The notes under the pieces: model-generated
What the model was told of the DNA's origin: nothing
Database searches by the model: none
What the model saw: only the letters and a program-made list of their open reading frames with translations
Made by a program: the position numbers and the translations under genes
Assembly: GCA_964017065.1 (NCBI GenBank)
Contig: OZ024789.1
Coordinates: forward strand, 8,126,191-8,190,190
From: Haliclona indistincta
Taxonomy: Eukaryota > Porifera > Demospongiae > Haplosclerida > Chalinidae
Direction: 5' to 3'
Length of the DNA stretch: 64,000 nucleotides
Shown: positions 43,137-54,021 of the stretch, one piece after another
Layout of the letters: each line of letters opens with the position of its first letter
Numbering within the stretch: the first letter of the stretch is position 1

Positions 43137-43991
43137 ATGGCTCCGTTCGTTCCCGTGTTTGAAGGCAAAGTGGCGACTCTCTCGTTCATCATCTCGGCTC
43201 TCTACCTTATCACTTGTGTTCCCTATGTGCTCATATCCGTCATAGCTGTCATCGAAATATTCTACATCGGAATTTTAGTGATTTTCTGGACTTCATCGGT
43301 TGGAAGGATAGTGCTAATCTCGCACATTCTAGGAGGAATATTCGGCGTGGGGGCGCTAGTTAGCGGCAGCACCGAAGACTACAGGTTCTTCGGAATGTAT
43401 TTGATGGCTTTGTCGTTCTTTCACGCTTCAGAGTACGTCGCTACGGCGACTTACAACTCTAAAACTCTGTCACTCAATTCATTTCTCATCAATCACAGCA
43501 GAGAGTACGCCATTGCTGCAGTAACCAGCTGGATTGAGTACGTGATCGAATACTCTTTCTACCCAACTGTCAAATCATTTTCTTGGTTAAGCTATATCGG
43601 TTTAGCAATGGTTATCGCTGGTGAATTAACTCGAAAAATTGCCATGTTGACCGCGATGACTAACTTCACTCACATGGTCGCATTTCGAAAACGTGAAAAC
43701 CACACACTAGTAAAGCACGGCATATACTCTCTTTTCAGACACCCTTCATATGTTGGGTGGTTCTACTGGAGCATTGGCAGTCAAATACTGCTGTGCAACC
43801 CCGCATGTGCTTTGGCGTACACGGTCGTTTCTTGGATGTTCTTCAAAGACCGGATTGAAGACGAGGAAGAAATGTTACTGCTGTTTTTCGGACGAGAGTA
43901 CTTGGACTACTCCAAACAGGTTTCAACTGGTTTACCATTTATAAAAGGATATAATGGTGATGTTGAGGAATTGCTAAGTCATGCTAATTAG
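43137..43991 (+). CDS. ICMT: Protein-S-isoprenylcysteine O-methyltransferase, intronless
   Basis: A 284-aa integral membrane enzyme that methylates the carboxyl group of prenylated C-terminal cysteines (Ras, Rho and other CAAX proteins) in the ER, using S-adenosylmethionine. Several hydrophobic helices fill the first 200 residues. The conserved catalytic end is clear: HGIYSLFRHPSYVGWFYWSIG (the RHPxYxG motif), then FKDRIEDEEEMLLLFFGREY and GLPFIKG. Start taken at MAPFVPVFEG; an upstream in-frame ATG at 43098 would add 13 residues that match nothing and lie in the probable 5' UTR. Length matches the family. AATAAA signals follow at about 44125; the next gene converges from the other side. Confidence 0.93.
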   Translation: MAPFVPVFEGKVATLSFIISALYLITCVPYVLISVIAVIEIFYIGILVIFWTSSVGRIVLISHILGGIFGVGALVSGSTEDYRFFGMYLMALSFFHASEYVATATYNSKTLSLNSFLINHSREYAIAAVTSWIEYVIEYSFYPTVKSFSWLSYIGLAMVIAGELTRKIAMLTAMTNFTHMVAFRKRENHTLVKHGIYSLFRHPSYVGWFYWSIGSQILLCNPACALAYTVVSWMFFKDRIEDEEEMLLLFFGREYLDYSKQVSTGLPFIKGYNGDVEELLSHAN

Positions 43992-44137
43992 AATCCATTA
44001 TTATTTATTCACATTTTTTTCTGTTCATCAGGTGTCCATTTATTCCAGAAACATTGTATTTTACATGCACCGAGTAAAAATTTTAATGCAGTTATTGAAA
44101 ATTTTACACAACCTCATGATGATTATAAATAAATTCA

Positions 44138-45901
44138 TTACTGTGACTGTTTTGCACGGACTAGTTCGAGTGGGTGTTTGAGTATTTCGAGGAGTTGGGG
44201 TAATGATCGGACGTTGATGTCGCTCCCGGCAGCAACGGGAATAGATTCAGAGTTTCTGACATGAGCTGTAACTGCAGAATTAGATGAAATTAAATCAGAA
44301 ATATTAAAAAGTGTACTGAATCGGCCTTAACAAGCGCTTGTATAGAACAAGCAACTAGGAAGACCCATTGATCGATAGACCATGTGTATAAGATACAGCT
44401 AGCACTAACAGTCAGTCAAACAGTATAACCATCACGAGGTTTATTTTGAAGCAAAAACTCACTTGATGATGGTTATGATTGCAATACAGGATCATCCACT
44501 TGACAACGATGCATAAACATGATTACCGTACGCTCACAATTTTTTGCAGTCTTAAATTTCGCAGATTCGCTACAGAGAGCCGTTTTTCAGTAAATTTCGC
44601 GGTATTGGCTGCAAACCATCCAAGATGTCCAGCAAACAACTGTTGCTGAAGACGATCGAAATAGAATCAGAGGCAACAGCGAAATTTAAGTAACCGTGAA
44701 TATTTGTGAGCGTATGGTATATCAATTTTTGTCAGCATCAATGTTTGTGCAGTATTATCCTTGTTTTGAATACAAAACTGGTTTTTGACCCAAAAAGTCA
44801 AATTACTATGCATAGTAATGAGAAACAACCATTGAGGGAGCAAGACAAACATACATGTACACTGACCTGTTCCAGCATTGCAGCCACAAGTGATGTCAAC
44901 ATGGTGGTCACCAACCACCAGGATGTATGCTGGAGGTATCCCCCAGTGGTCACAGATATGCAGCACAGGCGCTGGGTGAGGCTTCTGAGGCGTGAACTCT
45001 CTAGTAACAATCTGAAAAAACATTATGGTGTGTATCAAGTCTTCAGTCACTATAACAACAAGATCTTTGTTACAGGTAGAAATTCCCTCAATCAGGACAA
45101 AATTATTTACACAGCTCTATTACCGTATAGCAGGTAATTTTGAGATCAGTGAATGACCAGGAAGTTACATTTTGGCAAATTTAATTTTGGCACCCAGTGC
45201 CTTGCTCATGTATTATGTAAAAGCAAAATTTTGGTTAACTACTTTATTTTTGAAATTTTGTCCAGTCAAATTTTATCAGCATCATCAGTACATCATTAGC
45301 ACATTAATTAGGGCGATTAATGGGCAATGCTTATGTTATACATGAGTGGTTGCGTACACAATTTATTGTGTACCTTTGAGAAGAAGCCATCTGGAGAAAG
45401 GTTAGGAAACAAGTGCTGTTCTTGCTGCAGCTTCTCTCTCATACCTCTCAATACCACTTCAACACCAACGGGCGTATTACGCGTCAATATTGCTCGCTCG
45501 ATTGTCTGCTCAGCTAAATAGTCCAACAGCTCCAGTACACCAGGTTGCAACTCCATTTTGTCATTTGCTTCTTTTTCTAATTCCTCTATTATTTTCAGTG
45601 CCTCCACTTTCTGCTCAGAATTCATTGCATTGACCGACACTAAAATATCTTTATCCATGGGTATATTTAATCGTTCGTGCATTTTCACAAAATCTATGCT
45701 CGGTTTAGTTAGCGTGCCATCCATATCAAATACAACTGCTTTGATCGGGGTCCATTCTGAGTCTTTTTGTTGCTGTTGACGGTCTGAGGAAGAGACTGTA
45801 CGCGTAGGAGAGTTAGAATGACCTGTTGCTACTGAAGATTGTCTGAAAGAAGATACAACTCTGTACATCAAACCGCTCATTCTGCAACGCTCCCTAAACA
45901 T
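44138..45901 (-). CDS. HAD-superfamily hydrolase (phosphoglycolate-phosphatase-like)
   Basis: Three exons: 45901-45374, 45011-44867, 44271-44138; 807 bases, 268 aa. The four HAD motifs are present: VVFDMDGTLT (nucleophile Asp), ILTRN (Thr), KPHP (Lys) and VVGDHHVDI (acidic pair). An insert between motifs I and II forms the cap. It resembles the family of the plant protein At2g33255. The first 40 residues are rich in Arg and Ser with few acids and could be a mitochondrial targeting peptide (inference). Substrate unknown; the family removes phosphate from small molecules. The start is head to head with MRG15. Intron 2 carries a small MITE (44524-44719). Confidence 0.88.
44524..44719. mobile_element. 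MITE with TACCGTACGCTCACAA ends
   Basis: 196 bases. The left end TACCGTACGCTCACAA and right end TTGTGAGCGTATGGTA are inverted repeats with further internal pairing (CTTAAATTTCGC/GCGAAATTTAAG). Confidence 0.75.
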
Positions 45902-45974
45902 AGCAAGAGCAGTTTCTTCTTTCTTCGCGGTGAGCTAGTAAGGGGTTAAGAATGATGACGTCACTATTTACAAA
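45902..45974. promoter_or_regulatory. 73-bp bidirectional promoter with CRE site
   Basis: Everything between the start codons of the HAD gene (minus) and MRG15 (plus). It contains TGACGTCA, the perfect palindromic CREB/ATF element, at 45956-45963, 12 bases before the MRG15 ATG, and a pyrimidine tract (TTTCTTCTTTCTTCGCGG). No TATA box. Confidence 0.65.
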
Positions 45975-48285
45975 ATGCCCGTCACGAAACACAAGTTTAG
46001 TGATGGAGAAAAAGTGCTTTGCTTCCATGGACCGCTTCTTTACGAAGCTAAGGTATTGTTCAATAGTTGAATTTCCACTTATTCTCGCTTTTCTCATTCT
46101 AAAAGATTAATAAAGTCCAAGTGAAGGAGAAAACGCCGACTTTTCTCATCCACTACAGTGGGTGGAGTAAATCGTGAGCTCACGTGATGCATGTGCATTA
46201 CTATACTCTGTATTTCTGTCAGGTGGGATGAATGGGTTCCTGAAACACGTATATTAAAAATCAACGACACCAACCTTCAGAAACAGAAAGAATTGCTTCA
46301 GCAATTTCCGAATGAGTGAGCTATATACAATGTAGTCCGACACTCTCAAACATGTACTCACATTGGTATATTTACTTATTGTACCTCCACTGTAACACAG
46401 TTGATTCTGTTCTACAGAAAGCAGAAACGAACAGTGAAGAAAAAACCAGAGAAGAGAAAAGGTATGCATTGATTGTGTTGAAAGAATTTTAACGTTTTGG
46501 TTGTTTCGGTGCATAGAACCAGATGTTCAGATTCAAACAAGACGAAAGAGAGCACGGCAGGAAACAGCTGAAACTGTCACCGTAAGAAGCTAGTTACCAA
46601 CTCCTTCTCTTTCTTTTATAGTCTCAATTGCAAACACGCCTGCCCTCATCCATCCATCTGATCACTCATTTATTTCCACTCATCCAATCAGTCACTGATT
46701 CATCCATTCTCTCTTTCTCTTAGTGCGAGGCATCTCCGCATCATTCTGACATCAAGATTGCTCTTTCTGACGAGCTCAAAAAATCTCTAGTGGACGACTG
46801 GGACATGGTTACTAGACAAAAACAAGTTAGCTACTGCAATGGCAGCATAAGTTCTTGCATCGCTCCTTATGCTTCAATTTAGCTTTTTGATTTATAATAA
46901 GTCTTTCGTGACTCTTTGAGACATACCTGTAATACCGTATAGCGGGTAATTTTGGCGGGAGGAAACTTCGGCGAATCTCAAGCATTCGCCAAAATCTGCT
47001 TTTTCGTAATACGGCACTTGACGCCAAAATTAAATTCGCCAAGACACAAAATTTGGGTCATTCGCCAAAATTTGGACCCTCCAAAATTACCCGCTATACT
47101 GTATACTATATGCTCCAGCTTCCATTTGCTATTATTATTAGTAGTTAATTTTGCATTTTGGTGACTTTTACAGCATCCTAATGGTTGGATTTAGCATGTT
47201 TAACCCTTCGTAAACCTATTTTCTGAAGAGTGTTAGTTCAGGATCTTTTTCTTTTCTCTCCTAGCTGGTTCGACTCCCGAAACAGAACTCTGTGAAGCAC
47301 ATTCTCCAACAGTACAGACACCACATTGCTGACACTGAATCAGACACATTCAAGTACTGGTATACTCTACTTTTTTTTACTTTACCATTATTATTATCCT
47401 CTGCAAACAAGAGCAAGTGTTCAACTTGGTTTAGATACGCAACCAAAAAATTATCTAAAAAATTCTATGCTTTTGTGTTCATAGAATATTAAAATAGCAT
47501 GGTTTTTAGCCTGGTATGATGTTAAAAGCAGTTATTTTGTTTGCGTAATGTTTTGAAAATGTTTATTATTTTTTTGTCTTCAGAAGGAGTGAAGTGAATG
47601 AGGTGTGTGAAGGATTGAAAGACTATTTCGACGCCATGCTCGGGACTCAGTTGCTCTACAAGTTCGAGAGGCCTCAGTATTCAGATGTAAGCACCTGCTT
47701 TGAGCTTGTAAGACTTTCTCCCCCTTTTCAATTTCTGTAGATGCTGGAAAAGTATCAAGATAAGACAGCGGCTGATATATACGGCATTGAGCATCTGCTG
47801 AGATTATTTGGTATGTGGGCACTGTCATAATAATTGTCTAATTTTTGAGTTCGGATTCCGGATAAATTATTTGAGGTTCATGTTTTTAGCGTATTGCTAG
47901 ATGCCCTTCATCAAATTTGTGTGAAAACCCAATTTTAGAGTGCTCAAAAACCAAAATTGTCTATTTCTAGCAATTTTTTGAAAGTTTTTGACAAAATCAT
48001 TAATTTTGTGTATTTTTTCTCTGTCCAGTTCGTCTTGGTTCAATGCTAACGTACACTCAAATGGACGAGGAGAGCCAGACTCTCCTTAAAACACATATTC
48101 AAAACTTCTTGAGGTACTGTAACTATTAATAGTACAGTTTTATGACATTATTTTGTTGTTACTATAAATACACTTGTTGTTACTATAAATACATTTTGTT
48201 GTGCAGGTATTTGGAGGAGTCTACAGAGTTGTTTACAGCTGAATATGATGCCGCTCCTCCAGAGTATCACCGTAGACTAGTATAA
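45975..48285 (+). CDS. MORF4L1: MRG15 (MORF4-like) chromodomain protein
   Basis: Eleven exons: 45975-46052, 46106-46173, 46223-46315, 46418-46461, 46517-46581, 46724-46825, 47265-47359, 47587-47686, 47741-47810, 48029-48113, 48207-48285; 879 bases, 292 aa. The N-terminal chromodomain (KVLCFHGPLLYEAK, FLIHYSGWSKSWDEWVPE) keeps the aromatic cage residues that read methylated H3K36. A basic linker (KKKPEKRK, RRKRAR) follows, then the MRG domain (LVDDWDMVTRQKQ, MLGTQLLYKFERPQY, HLLRLFVRLGSML, APPEYHR) that docks partners in NuA4/Tip60 and Sin3 complexes. Nuclear. Family length is normal though the linker is short. AATAAA at 48298-48303 lies 13 bases after the stop, implying a very short 3' UTR. 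The last two exons are duplicated at 50519-50774. Confidence 0.94.
46933..47103. mobile_element. MITE with TACCGTATAGCGGG ends
   Basis: 171 bases in MRG15 intron 6; TACCGTATAGCGGGTAATTT at the left and its inverse ending ACTGTA at the right, interior of repeated TTCGCCAAAATT pieces. Related to 6887-7076 and to a half copy near 45122-45210. Confidence 0.75.
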
Positions 48286-48590
48286 CACTATAACTACAAT
48301 AAACTATATTATCAGTGATGTAATGTATACTTAATATTTCTGTGTTGCATCAACTCATGTAAGTGCTGTTCTCTTGATTGTTACACTAAGTGGTACACTA
48401 CAACTTGCTATTTTACACTACAATTTGCTATGTTGTTACACTACAACTTTCCATTTTAGCTGGATAAGCAATAGCATTCTTTTGCATCACACCTCCGCAT
48501 GAATCCGATCAATGATCGCATTATAGACAGTACCTATGCTTGTACGGACCATAAACCCATGTGCAAAAGTCAGATCACAGACCATTCGTT

Positions 48591-50005
48591 ATGGCAGCAG
48601 TACCTCGCATGCAGGATAACACTCAAGTTGAAAAAGGTAAACAAACATCTATTTTTATTATAGACTGGGGTCATTAATTCTGATGCTTGGCTTAGTCACA
48701 TTATGTCGAATAGCAAATAAATAATCATGTCCCTATATTCTACACACTAAGAATTTGAGAAGTACAACACATTTCGTGGGCTATGGTTGTATAATAGCAA
48801 ATGGCTATGGATATACGCAGTGTTTAGTCTATTGGTAAGCTATACAGTATAATTGTAGTCATTCAGAGTCTCTATTTTTGCAGGCAACACTAGGTGGTAT
48901 TCTGGCAGTAATAATCGGGATATGGGCATTAGTAAGATTCTGTACACTCTAGCTCACTGTAACACTTTTTGCACATTATCAGCAACATCTCTCTAGATAG
49001 TTCATAAGCTTCCTTCTATCCTATTATTAACTCAAGGTCGAATGCACAGTGTTCTATCCCATCACAACCGAAGCCAGCAACTCTATGATCGTATTATCAA
49101 TCCTGATAATCATTGTGGGTGGGGTCATGGCTGCTCTCAATATTGGATGTGTGTTTTTCGTGAAATACGAAAGACCATCGGCATCCAATTGCTACAATGG
49201 TGAATCAATGTATGCAGAGGCAAAAGCAATGATGGTATACCAGATGCTGACATCTCTCAAGCTCTCTTTTTTTGTGTTATAGTTCATGGGTATCATGTTC
49301 TTTCTTGGCACGGCATTGATAGTTTTTGGCTCTATTGCAGGTGCTCTGATCCCCAGTGTGAGTAATTGCATTGCCGATTGGCAATGATCATATGTAGGGA
49401 TGACCTCGAATTAATCCCTACACTTTTCAGTTTTTTATTAAAGCTTTTTTACTTTTAATAATACAATTCATAGATTTCAGAGAGCACAGAGACTAGTGTG
49501 ATAGTGTCTCTCCAAAGTTTTCAACAGGCAAAGGATGCTTGGAATGCAGCTCAAAGCTCAGTGAGTCAAAGATCTGTAATACATTTTATTCAGTGCGAAA
49601 CAAAATAGCTGAGATGTTGTGGAGCAGTATATTTCAGTGATTATGAACAAGTTTTCAACAACTTCTCAGTACCTGTGTCTTGCTGCAACACCACCAACCC
49701 ACTGGTCAATGAGACAACATGCCCAGATATTGTCAGATACACTAACGTGACAGTGACCACTGACCCAATATACACTGAAGTACTGCATGATCATAATTGT
49801 ATTTCTACAACAATAACGTGAATTTCTACTGCAGGGTTGTGTTCCTCAGTTAGTGTCCTACTTTCATCACATTCACAGTGTTATAGCTGGAGTTAGTGCC
49901 ATAATTGGGGCATTTCTAGTGATATCAGTAGGGATATGGGCAGTTATTGGTGTGTACACAGCAATCAAAACTAGCAAATGTATTAATAATGATTATTATG
50001 TCTAA
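48591..50005 (+). CDS. Tetraspanin (copy 1)
   Basis: Eight exons: 48591-48636, 48752-48834, 48884-48931, 49037-49234, 49283-49357, 49474-49560, 49609-49779, 49835-50005; 879 bases, 292 aa. It has four membrane helices: LWIYAVFSLLATLGGILAVI, IVLSILIIIVGGVMAALNI, MFFLGTALIVFGSIAG and IAGVSAIIGAFLVISVGIW. The large outer loop carries the tetraspanin signature: CCG (exon 7), VPVSCC and GC before helix 4, with N-glycosylation sites (NTTN, NETT, NVTV). The loop between helices 2 and 3 is longer than the few residues usual in tetraspanins. Exon 7 was placed at 49609 because only that acceptor keeps the frame and yields the CCG. Plasma-membrane organiser; partners unknown. Confidence 0.85.
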
Positions 50006-50019
50006 TCTCCGCTTTATTA

Positions 50020-50475
50020 TTTAAAATTTCCCGCGCGATCGACCTTTAACAATGTGGGCGTGTCATGGGTATTTCCCTAACCGGCGTGTTCTATGTGACA
50101 TGCTTGCTCCCGCTCGCTTGCTCCGTCATCGTCCTAGGCTAGCCTCGTCCCCAGGCTCTCGATATAGAGCCTGGTACACATTGTATGCGCATGCGTTAAT
50201 TATGTCCAAATATGGCATGATCAATTGAATGGCATGATTCGGCAAATTCAACAGATTCGGTGAAAATCATGCCTTATTTGGACATAATTAACGCATGCGC
50301 ATACAATGTGTACCAGGCCCTCTCCTCAGCTTTGGGAGGCGGGGCCTGGGGACGAGGCTACGTCCTAGGCCTCTTCTTAGTTGTGCCCAGATGGCTGCTC
50401 ACGGGGTGAAGACACAAACGTCTCGTCACTACATGTGGAGCACACATGATCGTCTTGGTCATGGAGCAAATTTTT
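50020..50475 (+). pseudogene. Duplicated TBK1 promoter and exon 1 fragment
   Basis: Matches 62025-62211 (CCCGCGCGATCGAC, GTATTTCCCTAA, GTGACA(C/T)GCTTGCTCC, then the coding start). The first exon copy (ATG at 50391) reads [26 protein letters not shown] and then leaves the homology and stops (TAG at 50475-50477). A 221-bp MITE interrupts the promoter part. No kinase exons follow; instead a copy of the MRG15 3' end is joined on. Confidence 0.8.
50140..50360. mobile_element. Mutator-like MITE with perfect 10-bp target duplication
   Basis: The ends TAGCCTCGTCCCCAGGC and GCCTGGGGACGAGGCTA are inverted repeats. An inner near-perfect palindrome begins GCCTGGTACACATTG. Flanked by CGTCCTAGGC on both sides (50130-50139, 50361-50370). 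A larger relative lies at 61134-61716. The duplication length fits the Mutator superfamily. Confidence 0.85.
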
Positions 50476-50518
50476 AGTTTTACTAATATGTCACCATTTA
50501 TGTATTTTTCTTTATCCA

Positions 50519-50774
50519 GTTCGTCTTGGTTCTATGTTAGCGTACACTCAAATGGATGAAGAGAGCCAGACCCTCCTTAAAACACATTCAAAACTTTTTG
50601 AGGTACTGTAACTATTAATAGTACAGTTTTATGACATTATTTTGTTGTTACTATAAATACACTTGTTGTTACTATAAATACATTTTGTTGTGCAGGTATT
50701 TGGAGGAGTCTACAGAGTTGTTTACAGCTGAATATGATGCCGCTCCACCAGAGTATCACCGCAGACTAGTATAA
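50519..50774 (+). pseudogene. Duplicated last two exons of MRG15
   Basis: Copy of MRG15 exons 10 and 11. Exon 10 (50519-50601) lacks two bases relative to the parent (ACACATTCAAAAC for ACACATATTCAAAAC), which breaks the frame; exon 11 (50696-50774) is intact to its TAA. No upstream MRG15 exons. Part of the block 48010-50005 that was copied to about 50500-52430. Confidence 0.85.
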
Positions 50775-51088
50775 CACTATAACTGTAGTTAACTTTTATC
50801 AGTCATGTAATGATGTATTCTTAATATTTCTGTGTTGCATCAACTCATGTAAGTGCTGAATATTACACTAAGTGAGGCGGGCGTTGCTTGGGGCAGCACC
50901 GCTATGGCTGCCCGGGTTTGTTTTCTTACAACTTGCTATTGTTGCTGGATAAGCAATAGCATTCTTTGCATCACACCTCCACATGAATCTGACCAATAAT
51001 CGCATTATATATAGACATTATCTATGCTTGTACGGACCATAGACCTATGTGCAAAAGTCAGACAGCTAGCTATCACAGATCATTCATT

Positions 51089-52513
51089 ATGGCAGCAGTA
51101 CCTCGCATGCAGGATAACACTCAAGTTGAAAAAGGTAAAGAAATACCTATTTTTATTATTGACTGCATGGGGTCATTAATTCTGATGCTTGGCTTAGTCA
51201 CATTATGTCGAATAGCAAACATATAATCATGTCCCTGTTTTACATACTAAGAATTTGAGAAGCACAACACATTTCGTGGACTATGGTTGTATAATAGCAA
51301 ATGGCTATGGATATACGCAGTGTTTAGTCTATTGGTAAGCTATACAGTATAATTGTAGTCATTCAGATTCTCTATTTTTTTTGCAGGCAACACTAGGTGG
51401 TATTCTGGCAGTAATAATCGGGATATGGGCATTAGTAAGATTCTGTACACTCTATTTCACTGTAACGCTTTTGTACAATATCAGCAACATCTCTCTCGAT
51501 AGTTCATAAGCTTCCTTCTATCCTATTATTTATTAACTCAAGGTCGAATGCGCAGTGTTCTTTTCCATCACAATCGAAGTCAGCAACCCTGTGCTCATGT
51601 TATCAATCTCGATGATCCTTGTGGGTGGGATCATGGTTGAATTCAATATTGCATCTGTGGTTTTCGTGAAATGCGAAAGACCATCGGCACCCAATGTCTA
51701 CATTGGTGGATCAATGTGTACAGAGACAAGAGCATTGGTGGTATAGCAGATGCTAGCATCTCTTCAGCTCTTATTTTTTTGTTGTGTTACAGTTCATGGT
51801 TTCCATGTTCATTCTTGGTGTGGCATTGATAATTATTGGGTCTATTGCAGGTGATCTGATCCCCAGAGTGAGTGATTGTTATTTTGTATTATAATAAATA
51901 CAATTCATAGATTTCAGAGAGCATAGAGACTAGTGTGAACGTGTCTCTCCAAAGTTCTCAACAGGCAAAGGATGCTTGGAATGCAGCTCAAAGCTCAGTG
52001 AGTCAAAGATCTGTAATACATTTTGTTCATTGCAAACAAAATAGCTAAGATGTTGTGGAGCAGTAAATTTCAGTGATTATGAACAAGTTTTCAACAACTT
52101 CTCTGTACCTGTGTCTTGCTGCAACACCACCAACCCACTGGCCAATGAGACAACATGTCCAGATATTGTCAGAGACACTAATGTGACAGTGACCACTAAT
52201 CCAATATACACTGAAGTACTGCATGATCATAAATTAAATTGTTACAACAATAATGTGAATTATTTTTCTACTGCAGGGTTGTGTTCCTCAGTTAGTGTCC
52301 TACTTTCATCACATTCACAGTGTTTTAGCTGGAGTTGGTATCATCATTGGGGCATTTCTAGTGATATCAGTAGGGACATGGACAGTTATTGGTGTGTACA
52401 CAGTAATCAAAACTAGCAAATGTACTAAGGTGGCTCTTCAGCAGAAACAGGAAGTAGTTAATTTCATTCATACTTTATGCAGCTACCCTTTCTTTTTTCT
52501 ACAATACTTTTAG
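51089..52513 (+). CDS. Tetraspanin (copy 2) with a different C-terminus
   Basis: Paralogue of copy 1 with identical exon plan: 51089-51134, 51252-51334, 51387-51434, 51543-51740, 51793-51867, 51911-51997, 52045-52215, 52277-52513; 945 bases, 314 aa. It retains the four helices, CCG, VPVSCC and GC. Substitutions cluster in exon 4 (first outer loop and helix 2) and the following loop (PNVYIGGSM). After KTSKC the sequence departs from copy 1 and reads TKVALQQKQEVVNFIHT... to a TAG at 52511-52513. That new tail lies in sequence repeated in inverse at 54518-54698. The frame is intact and splice sites are conserved, so it is probably expressed. Confidence 0.82.
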
Positions 52514-52613
52514 TCATGGAGTTCTTGTGTGTGGTGCACAGTCACCTAGTGGTCAACTAATATTATTGCAAGTTTGAGTGCTGTTGCATAAACAGCATTA
52601 GCGGAGGTACATT
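52437..52613 (+). repeat. Inverted repeat, left copy (right copy 54518-54698)
   Basis: About 180 bases, from CTTCA(G/C)CAGAAACAGGAA to AAACAGCATTAGCGG, recur in reverse complement at 54518-54698 with scattered differences. The left copy includes the last 25 codons of tetraspanin 2. The 1.9 kb between holds a LINE fragment and an unrecognised gene candidate. No target duplication was found. Confidence 0.7.
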
Positions 52614-52744
52614 ATGTGCGACAGCGGCACATAACGGACGAGAATAAACTTGTGCTTCACGTGCATTTGCCCCGAAATAAAGCCTGGTATCTTGAATATT
52701 AGCCAGCTCTGCCATTCACGTGTCGATTTGTAGCTATTGCACGG

Positions 52745-53165
52745 AAGATATAGCTTACTTGGTTAATATTGTCAGGAGAACATAAGAGGGAGGGAGGAGT
52801 AGAGATAGGAGGAGGAGAGGATGGAGAAGAGAGAGGAGGAGTTAAAACAGAAAATAGAGTTGAGAATATTGGTTTAGAAGCACGAGTAGAAGCTAGGACG
52901 TCATTAAAGGATAGAGTAGGGATGGATGAGTGCTTTTTGCGTAGCTTACTGATTTTGGGCCAGAAAGATTTAGGGTTTGAAGAGAGAGACTTAAAAAAAC
53001 AAGGTTTAAGTTTTCTGACATAAGAGACAACTTTACTACCAAGGGAACGATAGAGGCAGAGGAGGGAAGTTGAACCAGAATGTTTAGCAGAACGAAAGAC
53101 AGAGTTTCTTTGTTTGATTAGACGTAGAGCTTTGTTATTAAGCCATTCAATACTTCTGTGAAGTT
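52745..53165 (-). pseudogene. Non-LTR retrotransposon fragment (upstream of RT domain)
   Basis: On the minus strand about 130 codons are open without a start: IEWLNNKALRLIKQRN, then SLLCLYRSLGSKVVSYVRKL and NPKSFWPKISKLRKK. This is the pattern of the linker between endonuclease and reverse transcriptase in LINE proteins (jockey/CR1-like). Neither flanking domain is present. A short stranded fragment. Confidence 0.6.
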
Positions 53166-53179
53166 TATAAACGATCTAA

Positions 53180-54021
53180 GTGGCTTCTCGTCCAGTGAGC
53201 CTCTCCTTGATGTGTTTGACATTTTGCCTTGTCACCGAGCCATCGGTTATGTTGAGGTTGGTTTGGGTCTTCCTGCTAATATTCCTGATCCCAATTCACC
53301 ACCGCCTATCGACATGGGTCGATTTCATGGAAACCTTCGTAAGCCATGATGGACTATGCCAGTACTGTGGGAATGCCATTGTCACTACAAATAACTGCAA
53401 TTCAGGTAAGAATGCTGAATTTTACATCTCTCATCATTTTAAGCAATTCTTTGATTGTTTTAGCCCATTTTGAGCGTTATACATTTTAGCTACAGGGAAG
53501 CAAAATGCTAAATGAATGTCTATATCTATCTTAACCTCATAACTAGCTTGCACATAAATTATGTGCAAGACTCATGACCCTTGCAGTCTTGACTATTGTT
53601 CATTTTGTGTTGAAAGATATCAGGTAGTTAACCTTTTTGTCTTTATATCATACAAAGTGCTGTTGTACTACTTGCCTGCAAGTAGGTATGCTTATGTACA
53701 GTACAATGCATGTTACATGTGTAGCGATGTCGTTATGTGCATTCTAGGACATGCTGAATGATATTTTACTCTTCATAATTATGTTCTATTACGCAGATGA
53801 GAGGTTTTGATGTTAATCTGCTCAAGGTATCCTTCCACATCACTGGTGTCAGCACCTTGTCCTCTCACCGATGGAACTTTACTTCTCAGCAGTTCGCTGA
53901 TCGGCTACAGCGTGATCTCAGTGCTGTCTGCGGCGTCATTATCTTCTGCAAGCATCGCAGCACTCGAGGATCCTTCGACGTAAGCAAGAAAGCTGCCGTG
54001 GACTTACGAGCGCCAAAATGA
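53180..54021 (+). CDS. Unrecognised two-part gene candidate
   Basis: I do not recognise this. An open segment at 53180-53406 has a hydrophobic stretch (LRLVWVFLLIFLIPI) then DGLCQYCGNAIVTTNNCNS and a GTAAGA donor. A second, after a good acceptor (ATTACGCAG), runs 53797-54021 (MRGFDVNLLKVSFHITG...SAVCGVIIFCKH) to a stop. Joining them at these sites does not preserve the second frame, so either the splice sites are others or these are remnants. Cys-rich, possibly secreted; low confidence. Confidence 0.3.
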
